A DNA stretch of 64,000 nucleotides from Filimonas lacunae (GCF_002355595.1 NZ_AP017422.1:5832823-5896822); one strand, 5' to 3'. Positions 52,927 through 63,565 are shown, counted from the stretch's first letter. Notes: generated by a model from the sequence alone, not told the origin. Translations and numbers: made by a program.

Positions 52927-53873
52927 AACCTACCTCCCGCCTGAAAAAAAGCTTTTTATGGATGGTTGTTTTGTTAATCCTGTTTCTCAATTTTGTAGCC
53001 TTTTTTCATGCATGGAAGTTTACTCATTTCACACCTGGCCTTCCTTATAAAACATCTTCCCGGCAACAACTATCACTCACCGGCAAATTAAAACTAGGGT
53101 TATTGGGGGTAGACAATCCACGCCCCGTAACGAAACGTTTGCCTGGTGTTCCTTACCAGGATATTACGTTACAAAGTAATAAGCGTATTGCCTGCTGGCT
53201 TATTACCGCCCCCAATGCCAAAGGCACAATAGTATTGTTTCACGGTTACACCGGCGAAAAATCATCTATGCTTGACAAGGCGGATGTGTTTTTGAAAGCG
53301 GGCTATACCGTATTACTACCCGATTTTATGGGCTCTGGCAGTAGTGAAGGTAATCAAACCACTATTGGTTATAAAGAAGCAGCAGAAGTAAAAACCTGTG
53401 TTGACTACCTACAACAAAAAGGAGAAAAACATATATATCTGTTTGGTACTTCTATGGGCGCAGCTGCTATTATGAAAGCTTTTAAAGATCAGCCGCTTTC
53501 CGTATCCGGGGTTATATTGGAGTGCCCTTTCAGCACCATGCTTACCACCGTACAAAACCGTTTTGAAAATATGCATATACCTGCTTTTCCCATGTCGTAC
53601 CTGCTGGTATTTTGGGGAGGTGTAGAAAATGGTTTTAATGCCTTTGCCCACAAGCCTGTAAATGACGCACGTGCTATCACCTGCCCCACACTATTAGTAT
53701 ATGGAGAGAAAGATGAAAAAGTGAAACCTGAAGAAACCCAGGCAATATTTAAAAACCTGGCAGGTCCTAAAAAGCTGGTCACTTTTCCACTGGCAGCACA
53801 CGACAATTACCTGGTGCAGTATAAAAAAGAATGGAGTGAAGCGGTCACCAGTTTTCTTGGGCAATTACCATAA
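52923..53873 (+). CDS. Membrane-anchored alpha/beta hydrolase
   Basis: The 316-residue protein has an N-terminal membrane helix (about 10-30) and an alpha/beta-hydrolase domain. The oxyanion region is VLFHGYTGEKSS, the nucleophile elbow is FGTSMGAAAI (Ser), the acid lies in VYGEKDEKVKP, and the His is in PLAAHDNYLV. It overlaps the kinase stop by 4 nt (ATGA), so its translation is coupled to the TerY-P triad. The substrate is unknown. It may be a fourth member of that system or a passenger. Confidence 0.85.
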   Translation: MKPTSRLKKSFLWMVVLLILFLNFVAFFHAWKFTHFTPGLPYKTSSRQQLSLTGKLKLGLLGVDNPRPVTKRLPGVPYQDITLQSNKRIACWLITAPNAKGTIVLFHGYTGEKSSMLDKADVFLKAGYTVLLPDFMGSGSSEGNQTTIGYKEAAEVKTCVDYLQQKGEKHIYLFGTSMGAAAIMKAFKDQPLSVSGVILECPFSTMLTTVQNRFENMHIPAFPMSYLLVFWGGVENGFNAFAHKPVNDARAITCPTLLVYGEKDEKVKPEETQAIFKNLAGPKKLVTFPLAAHDNYLVQYKKEWSEAVTSFLGQLP

Positions 53874-53957
53874 TTCATTTTTCGGTTAAACAGTGCTATT
53901 CTTCCTGCTTATGAACACTAAGCACACTTGTTAAAAAACTGTCATAAAAGAGCGGAA

Positions 53958-53988
53958 TTTTGTAAAAAGAAATTTCCTTTTATCTTTG
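53958..53988 (+). promoter_or_regulatory. Promoter of guaB
   Basis: The -33 element TTTTG (53958-53962) and the -7 box TATCTTTG (53981-53988) are 18 bp apart, a close fit to the Bacteroidota pattern. The ATG begins 3 nt after the -7 box, predicting a leaderless mRNA. Confidence 0.6.
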
Positions 53989-53991
53989 CAC

Positions 53992-55491
53992 ATGGCAACA
54001 AGAATTACTCCCTCCAGCAAAAGCTCCGGACAATCAAGATTTTTTGGCGAAGGCCTTACGTATGACGATGTGTTATTAATGCCAGCCTTTAGCCAGGTTT
54101 TGCCCCGCGAAGTAGACATCCGCACTCAGTTAACAAAGAGTATTACGCTAAATGTACCCATGCTTTCTGCAGCCATGGATACCGTTACAGAAGCCACCCT
54201 GGCCATAGCATTGGCGCGTGAAGGCGGATTAGGAATCTTGCACAAAAACATGAGCATTGAAAGACAGGCTGAACAAGTAAGGAAGGTGAAGCGTAGCGAA
54301 AGCGGTCTTATCCTTGATCCTGTTACCCTGTTACAGGATGCCACAATTGGTGATGCCCTGGTATTAATGCGCGAAAATAAAATAGGTGGTATTCCGGTAA
54401 TAGATGCCAACCATAAACTGGTGGGCATTCTTACCAACCGCGATTTGCGTTTTGAAACTGATAAACGCAAAAAGGTAACCGAGGTGATGACTAAAGAAAA
54501 CCTGATTACCGCTCCGGAAGGCACCGATATGAAAAAGGCCGAAAAAATTCTCCGCTCTTATAAAATCGAAAAGCTGCCTGTAGTGAATAAGCAAGGCAAG
54601 CTGATTGGTTTAATCACTTACAGAGATATTATTCAATTGATCAATAACCCCAACGCAGTAAAAGACACCTATGGCCGTTTACTGGTAGGTGCTGCATTGG
54701 GTATTACCCGCGACCTGCACGACAGGGCTTATGCTTTGCAACAGGTAGGTGTGGATATTGTAAGCCTGGACAGTGCACATGGCCACCACATTGGTGTTAT
54801 TGAAGCACTGAAATCCCTGAAAAAGAAATTCAAAGGCTTACAGGTAATTGCGGGAAACATCGCTACTGCCGAAGGCGCTAAAGCATTAGCCGATGCAGGT
54901 GCAGATGCTGTTAAAGTGGGTATTGGCCCCGGCTCTATCTGTACCACCCGTATAGTAGCAGCCGCTGGTGTTCCGCAGTTAACCGCTGTAATGGAAGCAG
55001 CCAACGCATTAAAATCAAGAAACATTCCTGTTATTGCCGATGGCGGTATCCGCTACACTGGTGATATGGTAAAAGCCCTGAGTGCCGGCGCTAATGTGGT
55101 GATGATGGGTAGCGTATTTGCCGGAACAGAAGAAAGCCCTGGTGAAACCATTATTTACGAAGGCAGGAAGTTTAAAGAATACCGTGGCATGGGTAGCCTT
55201 GGCGCTATGCAGCAAGGCAGCAGCGACCGCTATTTCCAGGACATGGAAGATGGCATTAAAAAACTGGTACCGGAAGGCATTGAAGGCCGTATTGCTTACA
55301 AAGGCAACCTCAACGAGGTAGTTACCCAATATATAGGCGGTTTAAGGGCAGGTATGGGTTACACCGGTTCTAAAGATATTAAGGCGCTGCAACAGGCCAC
55401 TTTTGTAAAAATCACGAATGCAGGTATGCGCGAAAGCCATGCCCACGACGTAGAAATTACTAAAGAGTCTCCTAACTACAGCAGAAGATAA
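53992..55491 (+). CDS. guaB: IMP dehydrogenase
   Basis: With ATG at 53992 the protein has 499 residues. It has the N-terminal [15 protein letters not shown], a central pair of CBS domains (about 105-225), and the catalytic barrel with [12 protein letters not shown], the loop [18 protein letters not shown] carrying the nucleophile Cys, [19 protein letters not shown], and the flap GYTGSKDI. It oxidises IMP to XMP, the committed step to GTP. Length is normal. It has its own promoter and is followed by an imperfectly understood hairpin at 55517-55550. Confidence 0.97.
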   Translation: MATRITPSSKSSGQSRFFGEGLTYDDVLLMPAFSQVLPREVDIRTQLTKSITLNVPMLSAAMDTVTEATLAIALAREGGLGILHKNMSIERQAEQVRKVKRSESGLILDPVTLLQDATIGDALVLMRENKIGGIPVIDANHKLVGILTNRDLRFETDKRKKVTEVMTKENLITAPEGTDMKKAEKILRSYKIEKLPVVNKQGKLIGLITYRDIIQLINNPNAVKDTYGRLLVGAALGITRDLHDRAYALQQVGVDIVSLDSAHGHHIGVIEALKSLKKKFKGLQVIAGNIATAEGAKALADAGADAVKVGIGPGSICTTRIVAAAGVPQLTAVMEAANALKSRNIPVIADGGIRYTGDMVKALSAGANVVMMGSVFAGTEESPGETIIYEGRKFKEYRGMGSLGAMQQGSSDRYFQDMEDGIKKLVPEGIEGRIAYKGNLNEVVTQYIGGLRAGMGYTGSKDIKALQQATFVKITNAGMRESHAHDVEITKESPNYSRR

Positions 55492-55516
55492 TAGCGAAAA
55501 AAACAGCAATATGGGT

Positions 55517-55550
55517 ATTCTTATGCCGATATTCGTATCGGCATAAGAAT
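55517..55550 (+). terminator. Perfect hairpin after guaB (probable terminator)
   Basis: ATTCTTATGCCGATA and its exact complement form a 15-bp stem around a TTCG loop, 25 bp after the guaB stop. It is followed by TGTTTCCC, a weak T-tract, so termination is likely but not certain; it could also be an RNA 3'-end stabiliser. Confidence 0.55.
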
Positions 55551-55598
55551 TGTTTCCCTAACCCCGGGCAGGTAACAACTGCTTAAAGTACACCTATT

Positions 55599-56384
55599 AT
55601 GATAGAGTTAAAGAACATTAAGAAGAGTTTTGGCGATAAAACCATTCTGCATGATATCAGTGCGGTAATGGAGGCGGGAAAATGTAACCTTATTATAGGT
55701 GCCAGCGGCAGTGGCAAAACCGTATTAACCAAATGTATGGTTGGCCTGTTTAAACCCGACGAAGGCGAAATCTTATACAACGATGTAAACATGCTGGAAA
55801 TGACCGAAGACGAACGCAAGCAATTGCGCCAGCAGATAGGCATGCTTTTCCAGGGTTCTGCTCTTTTCGACTCTATGACGGTAGAGCAAAATGTGATGTT
55901 TCCGTTAAATATGTTCTCTACACTCAGTTATAAAGAGCGAAAAAAACGGGCCAGCGAGGTGCTGGACAGGGTAAACCTGAAAGAAGCCCACAACAAATTT
56001 CCGGCAGAAATAAGCGGCGGTATGAAAAAAAGGGTAGGTATTGCCCGCGCCATTGTACTAAATCCCAAATACCTGTTTTGTGATGAACCTAACTCCGGCC
56101 TGGACCCCCAAACGTCTATGCTGATAGACAAACTGATTAAAGAAATCACCGTAGAGTATGATATTACTACCATTGTAGTAACCCACGACATGAACAGCGT
56201 AATGGAAATTGGTGATCATATTGTATACATGCATCAGGGTCAAAAGCAGTGGGAAGGATCTAATAAAGACATTATTTTTAGCAAGAACGAACTGCTGAAC
56301 GAATTCATTTTTGCATCAGAATTCCTGCAAGACGCTAAACAAATGCGCATGATGCAGGAAAACGGAGACGTTCCTAAACAATAA
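55599..56384 (+). CDS. ABC transporter ATP-binding protein, MlaF-like
   Basis: The 261-residue ATPase has Walker A GASGSGKT, Q-loop GMLFQGSALFDSMTV, the MlaF-type signature SGGMKKRV and Walker B YLFCDEPNSGLD with an H-loop in VVTHDMNS. MlaF-type ATPases drive phospholipid transfer between inner and outer membranes together with an MlaE permease and an MlaD MCE protein. Neither partner is next to it (sucD follows at 56465), so they must be elsewhere or the gene has been separated. The MlaF call rests on the signature and start; related uptake ATPases are alternatives. Confidence 0.82.
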   Translation: MIELKNIKKSFGDKTILHDISAVMEAGKCNLIIGASGSGKTVLTKCMVGLFKPDEGEILYNDVNMLEMTEDERKQLRQQIGMLFQGSALFDSMTVEQNVMFPLNMFSTLSYKERKKRASEVLDRVNLKEAHNKFPAEISGGMKKRVGIARAIVLNPKYLFCDEPNSGLDPQTSMLIDKLIKEITVEYDITTIVVTHDMNSVMEIGDHIVYMHQGQKQWEGSNKDIIFSKNELLNEFIFASEFLQDAKQMRMMQENGDVPKQ

Positions 56385-56423
56385 ATTAAAAAAAATTGGT
56401 GGCGTTATATATCAGGTTTGACC

Positions 56424-56431
56424 TATTTTTG
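56424..56431 (+). promoter_or_regulatory. Candidate -7 box of sucD
   Basis: TATTTTTG matches TAnnTTTG in the 80-bp gap upstream of sucD; it would give a leader of about 28 nt. A -33 element at the usual spacing is not clear. Confidence 0.4.
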
Positions 56432-56464
56432 CGCCATCCTTAAACGTAAAATCTAAGATTTGCC

Positions 56465-57337
56465 ATGGCAGTTTTGGTTAACAAAAGATCAAAGATCATA
56501 GTACAGGGCTTTACCGGAACAGAAGGTACATTCCACGCTTCACAGATGATAGAATACGGCACTGACGTAGTTGGTGGCGTGACTCCGGGCAAAGGTGGTT
56601 CTACGCATTTAGACAAACCCGTATTTAACACAGTAGCAGATGCTGTTAAACAGACTGGAGCTGATGTTAGTATCATATTTGTGCCTCCTGCATTTGCAGC
56701 AGACGCTATTATGGAAGCCAGTGATGCAGGCATTGCGCTGGTAGTGTGTATTACAGAAGGCATTCCTACACAGGATATGGTGAAAGTGAAAAATTACCTG
56801 CAAGGTAGTTCTACACGCCTTATCGGCCCCAACTGTCCTGGCGTAATTACTGCTGGTGAAGCTAAAGTGGGTATCATGCCCGGCTTTATTTTCAAGCCAG
56901 GCCGTATCGGTATCGTTTCTAAATCTGGTACTTTAACTTACGAAGCAGCAGACCAAACCGTTAAAGCAGGTTTAGGTATCAGCACAGCTATCGGTATTGG
57001 TGGTGATCCAATCATTGGAACTCCTACCGTTGAAGCGGTTAAATTACTGATGGACGATCCTGAAACTGACGGTATCATCATGATCGGTGAAATCGGTGGT
57101 AGCATGGAAGCAGATGCAGCCCGTTGGATTAAAGACAACCTGCGCAAACCAGTTGTAGGTTTCATTGCTGGCCAAACAGCGCCTCCGGGTCGCCGTATGG
57201 GTCATGCTGGAGCCATCATTGGTGGTGCTGAAGATACTGCAGAAGCTAAAATGAAAATCATGAGCGAGTGTGGCATCCACGTAGTGGCCAGCCCTGCTGA
57301 CATTGGTAAAACAATGGCTGCTGCTCTGAAAAAATAG
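56465..57337 (+). CDS. sucD: Succinate--CoA ligase, alpha subunit
   Basis: The 290-residue protein has the CoA-binding domain (about 1-125: [18 protein letters not shown]) with [12 protein letters not shown], and the ligase domain with [27 protein letters not shown] and the phosphohistidine in [10 protein letters not shown]. It catalyses the substrate-level phosphorylation step of the TCA cycle with a beta subunit (sucC) encoded outside this window. Length is normal. It ends at a strong terminator. Confidence 0.96.
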   Translation: MAVLVNKRSKIIVQGFTGTEGTFHASQMIEYGTDVVGGVTPGKGGSTHLDKPVFNTVADAVKQTGADVSIIFVPPAFAADAIMEASDAGIALVVCITEGIPTQDMVKVKNYLQGSSTRLIGPNCPGVITAGEAKVGIMPGFIFKPGRIGIVSKSGTLTYEAADQTVKAGLGISTAIGIGGDPIIGTPTVEAVKLLMDDPETDGIIMIGEIGGSMEADAARWIKDNLRKPVVGFIAGQTAPPGRRMGHAGAIIGGAEDTAEAKMKIMSECGIHVVASPADIGKTMAAALKK

Positions 57338-57363
57338 TCTATTACTTCGTTAATATATTATTT

Positions 57364-57397
57364 AAAGGCGCCCTGGCATTACCGGGGCGCCTTTTTT
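57364..57397 (+). terminator. Intrinsic terminator of sucD
   Basis: The stem AAAGGCGCCC / GGGCGCCTTT has a loop of about 11 nt and is followed by six T. It starts 27 bp after the sucD stop. Confidence 0.82.
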
Positions 57398-57428
57398 ATT
57401 GTACTTTGGCACACGCAAAAGTATTCAA

Positions 57429-60400
57429 ATGAAAAACTACATTCTGTCCGGTTTCACGGCGCTTTTATCGATCTTTTACAGCGCCTCAGCACAAAACCTA
57501 CCCGACAGTTTTCCTACCCAATGGAAAGAGATAGATAGCCTGTTATGGAAAAGCTCTTTACCAAAATCGGCGTTAATCCGGGTAAACGCGTTATACCAGA
57601 AAGCTACAGCTCAAAAAAACGAACCCCAGGTATTAAAAACATTGATATACACTCAATATATCAATAATCAGGTGAAAGAAGAAGACACCAATACCCAACT
57701 ACTTTATCTACAACAGGCAATCAACAAAGCCACCAGTGTTGCACAGAAAAGCATATTACAGGTAATGCTGGCCAGGGCTTATTACAATATATACTCCCGT
57801 AACTCCTGGAAATTCCGCAACCGTACAGAAACCATTGGGGATACTTCTACTGATGTAAACAGCTGGACGGTAGAACGTTTTAAGCAAACTATTGATAGCT
57901 TATACCAGGTGGCGTTGGCTCCGGTTGCTGTTTTGCAAAAAACAGACTTAACACGTTTTAATGCTGTTATTATACCAGGTACCGGCCGCTATTTATGCCC
58001 TACCCTGTACGATTTCCTGGGTAACATTGCCCTGGAACACTATAAAACAGCATATTTCAATCACTATATAACCTCCTCCCCTTTAAACACCCCATCTTTA
58101 CTGACACCTGCTGCTACTTTTATTCAAACATCTTTTCCTGCCATTGACAGCAATTCTTATCAATGGAAAACCATTCAATTGTATCAGCAGCTACTGGGCT
58201 TTCATCAACAAGACACACGCCCGGATGCTTTTATTCACCTGGATATTGCCAGGATTCAATGGGCCAAAAACTCAAACGATATCAAGCACAACGACAGTCT
58301 GTATTTACAAGCCTTGTATAATATTGCCCAACACTATTCCGATAACCCCGAAGCAGCACAGGCATACTACCTTATAGCAGCCCGCTATAACAAACTGGCT
58401 TCCGACTATGATCCACAAAAAGACACGACCAACCGGTATACAAAAATCAAGGCCAAAACCATTATAGATCAGCAATTAGCCAAAAACTATCCTCAAAGTG
58501 AAGGCAGGTTTAACATGCAACAGCTACTGGAAAGCATTACCGTTCCCCAGTTAAATACAGAGGTAGAAAACATCAATTCCCCGCAACTACCTTTTCGTTT
58601 ATATGTACAGTATTCCAACATACCGGTTCTTTATGGAAGGATTATCCGTTTTAGTGCATTAAACGATTCATTAGATGACATTCACATTAATGATGAAGAT
58701 TCGTGGCAACGATTAATTTCCCGCGCTCCTTACCAACAGTTTATACAACCCCTGCCTGTAACAAACGACTATCAAACACACGCTACGGAAATTAAAATAG
58801 CAGCACTGCCACCAGGGCGATACATGCTTATCACCAGCAACGGCAGTACCTTTAACAACAAAGTTGATAGAATTGCTGTACAAAACTTTGATGTTTCTGC
58901 TATTAGTTTCACCACACACAGAAACAATTATTTTGTACTGGACCGCGAAACGGGGCTTCCATTCAGTAATACCATGGTGCACCTTATTACTACCAGCCTT
59001 CGCAAAAACGTTCCGGCCCGCCAAACAACTACCTTTATCACTGATAAAAACGGCATGTTTAGCATTCAAAAAGAGCTAAGCGACCAGACACGTGTTATTG
59101 TATATACCGCCCACGACACATTATCTTTTGAAAACGAAAACTATTATTCCCGCAGGTATAATGCCACCCCAGCCAACAAAACCAATGTTGAAGTATTATT
59201 TTTCACTGACCGTGGCATTTATCGTCCTGGTCAAACCGTTCACTTTAAAGGCATTGCCACCAACAACTCCGGCACGCCTGTTCGCAAAAGCATTTACCAG
59301 GGAAAAGACAGTATTCGGGTTACTTTACTAAATGCTAATTCTATCGCCACCGACTCCTTGCAATTCACAGTGAATGAATACGGTTCATTTGCGGGTAGTT
59401 TTGTGTTACCGCAAAATGAAAAAACCGGCGATTTCACTATTACAGCAGGAAGCCGCATTCGTAACTCCAACCTGAATGGTTCGGTTTCATTCCAGGTAGA
59501 AGAATACAAGCGCCCTAAGTTTTATATTGAATTTGACACTTTAAAAAGCGCCTACCGGTTAAACGATTCCATTACTATTTCCGGATATGCCAAAACCTAT
59601 GCAGGCACTCAGGTTGGTGGAGCAAAGGTGGCTGTTACCATCAACCGAAACGCACAGTTCAATTATCCATGGTTGTTTTATAGAACAAGCATGCCTGAGA
59701 GTGCCAACGAAACTGTTGCTTACGGCACCACCACCACCAAGGCAGATGGCTCATTCCGATTTACCTTCCGGGCTACGCCGGATTCTTCGATAGCCCCCTC
59801 CACACTGCCAGTGTTTCAATTTACCACAGAAGTAGCCATTACTGACAACAGTGGTGAAACCAGGGAAAACAACACTACCATACCGGTAGGTTACCAATCA
59901 TTACAGGTTAATCTGGCAGTGCCCACAAACAGCACAACCAAAGCATTTACACATGTTGCCGTTACATTACAAAACCTGAGTGGACAACCTGTACCCGCCC
60001 CGGTTCAAATAAAAGTGTATCCCTTACAAACTCCGGAAAGGCTTATCCGAAAAAGATACTGGGAAGCCGCAGATCAGTTTGTAATGAATTATGAGGAATA
60101 CGTAGCCGCGTTCCCACACGATGAATATGGCAGAGAAACAGATTACCATACCTGGATCAGGAAAGCCGCTGTTGTTTCAGGCACCTGGCAACAATCAGCA
60201 TCCAACCTAAAAGGCTTTGCGTTACCAAAATCACTTGCACAGGGCTGGTATGTGATTGAAGCGCAAGCGCTGGATATTAATGGCGACACCCTAAAAGATC
60301 TGGCTTGGATAGAGGTAGTAGATCTGCAAAATGATCAACTACCAGCCAATGAATATAACTGGAATTATACTCCATTAGACATTCTTTATAAGGGTGATAC

Positions 60401-63400
60401 CGCACGCCTGTATACCGGCAGCGGTGCTACCAACGTTTTTGTAATTCAGCATGCCGCTTACAATGGCATACCTGACAGTACTTATACTACCTACCAGGTA
60501 AATCATGAGAAGAAGCAAGTGCTAAAACCTATTACACAAGCAGCGGAAGGCGCAATAGGCATAAGCTATGCCTTTATATGCAACAACCGTTTATACGTAG
60601 GCACCTTTAATACTATTATTCAAAAGAGAGGAAAAAGACTACAAATAAACTATCAAACATATAGAAACAAGATATTGCCTGGCAGTCGTGAAACATGGAG
60701 TGTACAAGTGCGTGGAGAGCAGAATGAGAAAGTACCCGCAGAGCTTCTAACCGCTATGTATGATGCCTCTCTTGATCAATTCAGCCAGCACTATTGGCAA
60801 TTACCTGACACGCCTATTCCTTTTTACAATTATTACTGGAATAGTGGCTATAAAAACTTTAACGCAGGCAATTCGCAAAACATATACTTGCCGGAAAAGG
60901 AGTTCAGCTATACCAGCATCACAAAAGACTACCTTCTTTCGCCTGACAACCTGCCTGACAGATCATATACATTTGACTATTCTTATAATGGCAATGGAAA
61001 CTTACAAAGAAAGGACAGGCTAATGGCATCAGCTAATTTTAGCCTTGCTGCTCCAAGCGCTGCTGGGAAAGTAGAGCTTGCAAAAGCGATTCCCCCTTCT
61101 ATAGTAAAAGAGGAAGCAGAAATCAAACAGGATGTAACAGGTGCTGTTTCTCAAATCACTAATTCAGCAGAAAAAACCGTACAGGTAAGAAAGAACTTTA
61201 ATGAAACCGCCTTCTTCTTTCCACAGCTATATGCCGACACATCGGGCACCTATACCTTTAGCTTTACCATGCCTGAGTCGCTTACCACCTGGAAATGGTT
61301 AAGCCTGGCACATACAAAACAACTTGCACTCGGCCTTACAAGTACCACGGTGATCAGCCAAAAAGTGCTGATGGCGCAAGTGAACGCTCCACGTTTTGTA
61401 AGGCAAGGCGATGCTATATCTCTTACAGCCACTATCAGTAATCTGGATAGCACTGCTGCAAACGGACAGGTACAACTGGAGTTAATAGATGCTGTCACTA
61501 ACCAACCAGTTAATGAGTTATTCCAACACACAAAAACAAAACAGTCGTTCAGTATTCAACAAGGTGCCAGCCAAACAGTCTTTTTCCCTGTTATTGTCCC
61601 CACCAACTTTATGCACCCTGTTACTTATCGTATTGTTGCGCAAGCGGGCAATTTCAGTGATGGCGAAGAGAATGTGATCCCTGTTTTACCCAACCGCATG
61701 CTGGTGACAGAAACCTTGCCTTTATTATTGAAAGGCAATACTACACGTCAATTCACTTTATCTAAACTGGCTAACAACAGCAGCAATACATTAACAACAG
61801 AATCAGTAACTGTTGAGTATACCACCAACCCGGTTTGGCAGGCTATACAGGCGTTACCATATCTGGTGGAATATCCTTATGAATGTGCAGAGCAAACATT
61901 CAACCGTTTTTATGCCAATGCACTTGCTGCCTTTATTGTAAATAAGCACCCACAAATTAAAACAGCTTTTGAGTTGTGGAAGAAAGACTCTACGGCGCTG
62001 CAAAGTAATCTGCAGAAGAATGAGGAGTTAAAGCAAATTCTGTTAGAGGAAACACCGTGGGTATTAAACGCAGCCAACGAAGCACAGCAAAAGAAAAACA
62101 TTGCCCTGTTGTTTGACGTGGTTACTATGGCCAGTAAGTCAGATGCAGCCTTGCAACAATTACAGGAAATGCAGTTTACTGATGGTAGCTTCAGCTGGTT
62201 CAAGGGCGGTTATACTGATAGATATATTACCAATTACATTGCAACAGGTATTGGCAAACTCATTCAATTAAAAGCAGTACCTGCCAATGCCGCCAAAACG
62301 CTGCAAAGTATTGGTGAAAAAGCGATACAGTACCTCGATAACAGGATGTATAAAGATTTCCTGTCATGGAAAATCACTACCAAAAACGTAGCCTTCAGTC
62401 ACCTGTCCAATGATGGCATACAGTATCTTTTTGCTCGCAGTTATTTCAAAGATGTAGCCTTTAGTAATAAAGCTGCCTGGCAATTTCTGCTACAGCAAGC
62501 TGCTAAACATTGGAACAAACAAAATAATTATAACAAAGCACTATTAGGCGTAGTGCTCTACCGTAATAACCAGCAAAAGCTGGCCACCGGCAGCATACTA
62601 CCTTCTATCCTGGAAAATGCAGTCGAAGACAGCAGCAAAGGCATGTACTGGAAAGACCGCACTACCTGTTTCTGGCATCCTGCCGCTATTGAGCACCAGG
62701 CAAGTATTATGACACTTACGGCTGAACTCAGTAATCAATATGCCACTGCCATCACCGCCAATGCTTATAAAGAAATGCGCAACTGGCTTATTCTGAATAA
62801 GCAAACCAGCAACTGGGGCAGCACCATTGCCACTGCTGATGCCTGCTATGCTTTATTATTAAAACCTGATCTGTTGCAAACAGTTAAACAGGTTACTATA
62901 CAATTAGGTAACACCGTTCTGCAATCAAATACAGAAACACAACAAGCAGGAAGTGGTTATTTCAAGGAAAGGATCGATGGCAGCCAGGTAACTCCGGCCA
63001 CCGGGCGCATTACAATTACAACCCATTCAACGATCAATCCAACTAACCAATCCGATGTTAGCTATGGAGCCGTTTACTGGCAGTATTTTGAAAACATGGA
63101 CAAAATCACCACTTCCACAGGCAATCCTCTGTCTGTTGCTAAAAAATGGTTTATAGAAAAACAAACAGACAAAGGTGCAGTTCTGGAGGCCATTACTACC
63201 AATAGCCGGTTAAAAGCAGGTGACAAAGTGGTAATACAAATTGTTTTAAAAAGCGACCGTAACATGGATTATGTACATATAAAAGATATGCGTGCCGCAA
63301 CAATGGAACCTGTAAATGTGCTTAGTAGTTATAAATGGCAGGATGGGCTTGGGTATTACGAAGCCACCAAAGATGCCAGCACCAACTTCTTTATCGATCA

Positions 63401-63545
63401 TTTGCAAAAAGGCACTTATGTGTTTAACTACCCGGTATATATTACCAATAGCGGCACATTTACCTCTGGCATAGCAACTGCGCAATGTATGTATGCCCCC
63501 GAATTCAGCAGCCACAGCGAGGGTATACAATTAATAGTACCATAG
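57429..63545 (+). CDS. Alpha-2-macroglobulin family protein
   Basis: The ATG at 57429 gives 2038 residues with a signal peptide (MKNYILSGFTALLSIFYSASA); the earlier start is rejected. A family-specific helical N-terminal part (about 25-370) is followed by macroglobulin-like beta domains, including the MG region FFTDRGIYRPGQTVHFKG and a bait-like region, then the complement-like A2M barrel (about 1450-1750). The thioester motif is intact as C1486-A-E-Q1489, so covalent trapping of proteases is possible. Bacterial A2M proteins are periplasmic and often go with pbpC; no pbpC is adjacent here. It stands between two terminators and is probably a single-gene unit. Confidence 0.88.
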   Translation: MKNYILSGFTALLSIFYSASAQNLPDSFPTQWKEIDSLLWKSSLPKSALIRVNALYQKATAQKNEPQVLKTLIYTQYINNQVKEEDTNTQLLYLQQAINKATSVAQKSILQVMLARAYYNIYSRNSWKFRNRTETIGDTSTDVNSWTVERFKQTIDSLYQVALAPVAVLQKTDLTRFNAVIIPGTGRYLCPTLYDFLGNIALEHYKTAYFNHYITSSPLNTPSLLTPAATFIQTSFPAIDSNSYQWKTIQLYQQLLGFHQQDTRPDAFIHLDIARIQWAKNSNDIKHNDSLYLQALYNIAQHYSDNPEAAQAYYLIAARYNKLASDYDPQKDTTNRYTKIKAKTIIDQQLAKNYPQSEGRFNMQQLLESITVPQLNTEVENINSPQLPFRLYVQYSNIPVLYGRIIRFSALNDSLDDIHINDEDSWQRLISRAPYQQFIQPLPVTNDYQTHATEIKIAALPPGRYMLITSNGSTFNNKVDRIAVQNFDVSAISFTTHRNNYFVLDRETGLPFSNTMVHLITTSLRKNVPARQTTTFITDKNGMFSIQKELSDQTRVIVYTAHDTLSFENENYYSRRYNATPANKTNVEVLFFTDRGIYRPGQTVHFKGIATNNSGTPVRKSIYQGKDSIRVTLLNANSIATDSLQFTVNEYGSFAGSFVLPQNEKTGDFTITAGSRIRNSNLNGSVSFQVEEYKRPKFYIEFDTLKSAYRLNDSITISGYAKTYAGTQVGGAKVAVTINRNAQFNYPWLFYRTSMPESANETVAYGTTTTKADGSFRFTFRATPDSSIAPSTLPVFQFTTEVAITDNSGETRENNTTIPVGYQSLQVNLAVPTNSTTKAFTHVAVTLQNLSGQPVPAPVQIKVYPLQTPERLIRKRYWEAADQFVMNYEEYVAAFPHDEYGRETDYHTWIRKAAVVSGTWQQSASNLKGFALPKSLAQGWYVIEAQALDINGDTLKDLAWIEVVDLQNDQLPANEYNWNYTPLDILYKGDTARLYTGSGATNVFVIQHAAYNGIPDSTYTTYQVNHEKKQVLKPITQAAEGAIGISYAFICNNRLYVGTFNTIIQKRGKRLQINYQTYRNKILPGSRETWSVQVRGEQNEKVPAELLTAMYDASLDQFSQHYWQLPDTPIPFYNYYWNSGYKNFNAGNSQNIYLPEKEFSYTSITKDYLLSPDNLPDRSYTFDYSYNGNGNLQRKDRLMASANFSLAAPSAAGKVELAKAIPPSIVKEEAEIKQDVTGAVSQITNSAEKTVQVRKNFNETAFFFPQLYADTSGTYTFSFTMPESLTTWKWLSLAHTKQLALGLTSTTVISQKVLMAQVNAPRFVRQGDAISLTATISNLDSTAANGQVQLELIDAVTNQPVNELFQHTKTKQSFSIQQGASQTVFFPVIVPTNFMHPVTYRIVAQAGNFSDGEENVIPVLPNRMLVTETLPLLLKGNTTRQFTLSKLANNSSNTLTTESVTVEYTTNPVWQAIQALPYLVEYPYECAEQTFNRFYANALAAFIVNKHPQIKTAFELWKKDSTALQSNLQKNEELKQILLEETPWVLNAANEAQQKKNIALLFDVVTMASKSDAALQQLQEMQFTDGSFSWFKGGYTDRYITNYIATGIGKLIQLKAVPANAAKTLQSIGEKAIQYLDNRMYKDFLSWKITTKNVAFSHLSNDGIQYLFARSYFKDVAFSNKAAWQFLLQQAAKHWNKQNNYNKALLGVVLYRNNQQKLATGSILPSILENAVEDSSKGMYWKDRTTCFWHPAAIEHQASIMTLTAELSNQYATAITANAYKEMRNWLILNKQTSNWGSTIATADACYALLLKPDLLQTVKQVTIQLGNTVLQSNTETQQAGSGYFKERIDGSQVTPATGRITITTHSTINPTNQSDVSYGAVYWQYFENMDKITTSTGNPLSVAKKWFIEKQTDKGAVLEAITTNSRLKAGDKVVIQIVLKSDRNMDYVHIKDMRAATMEPVNVLSSYKWQDGLGYYEATKDASTNFFIDHLQKGTYVFNYPVYITNSGTFTSGIATAQCMYAPEFSSHSEGIQLIVP

Positions 63546-63565
63546 ATTTCATTACCATAAAGCCT

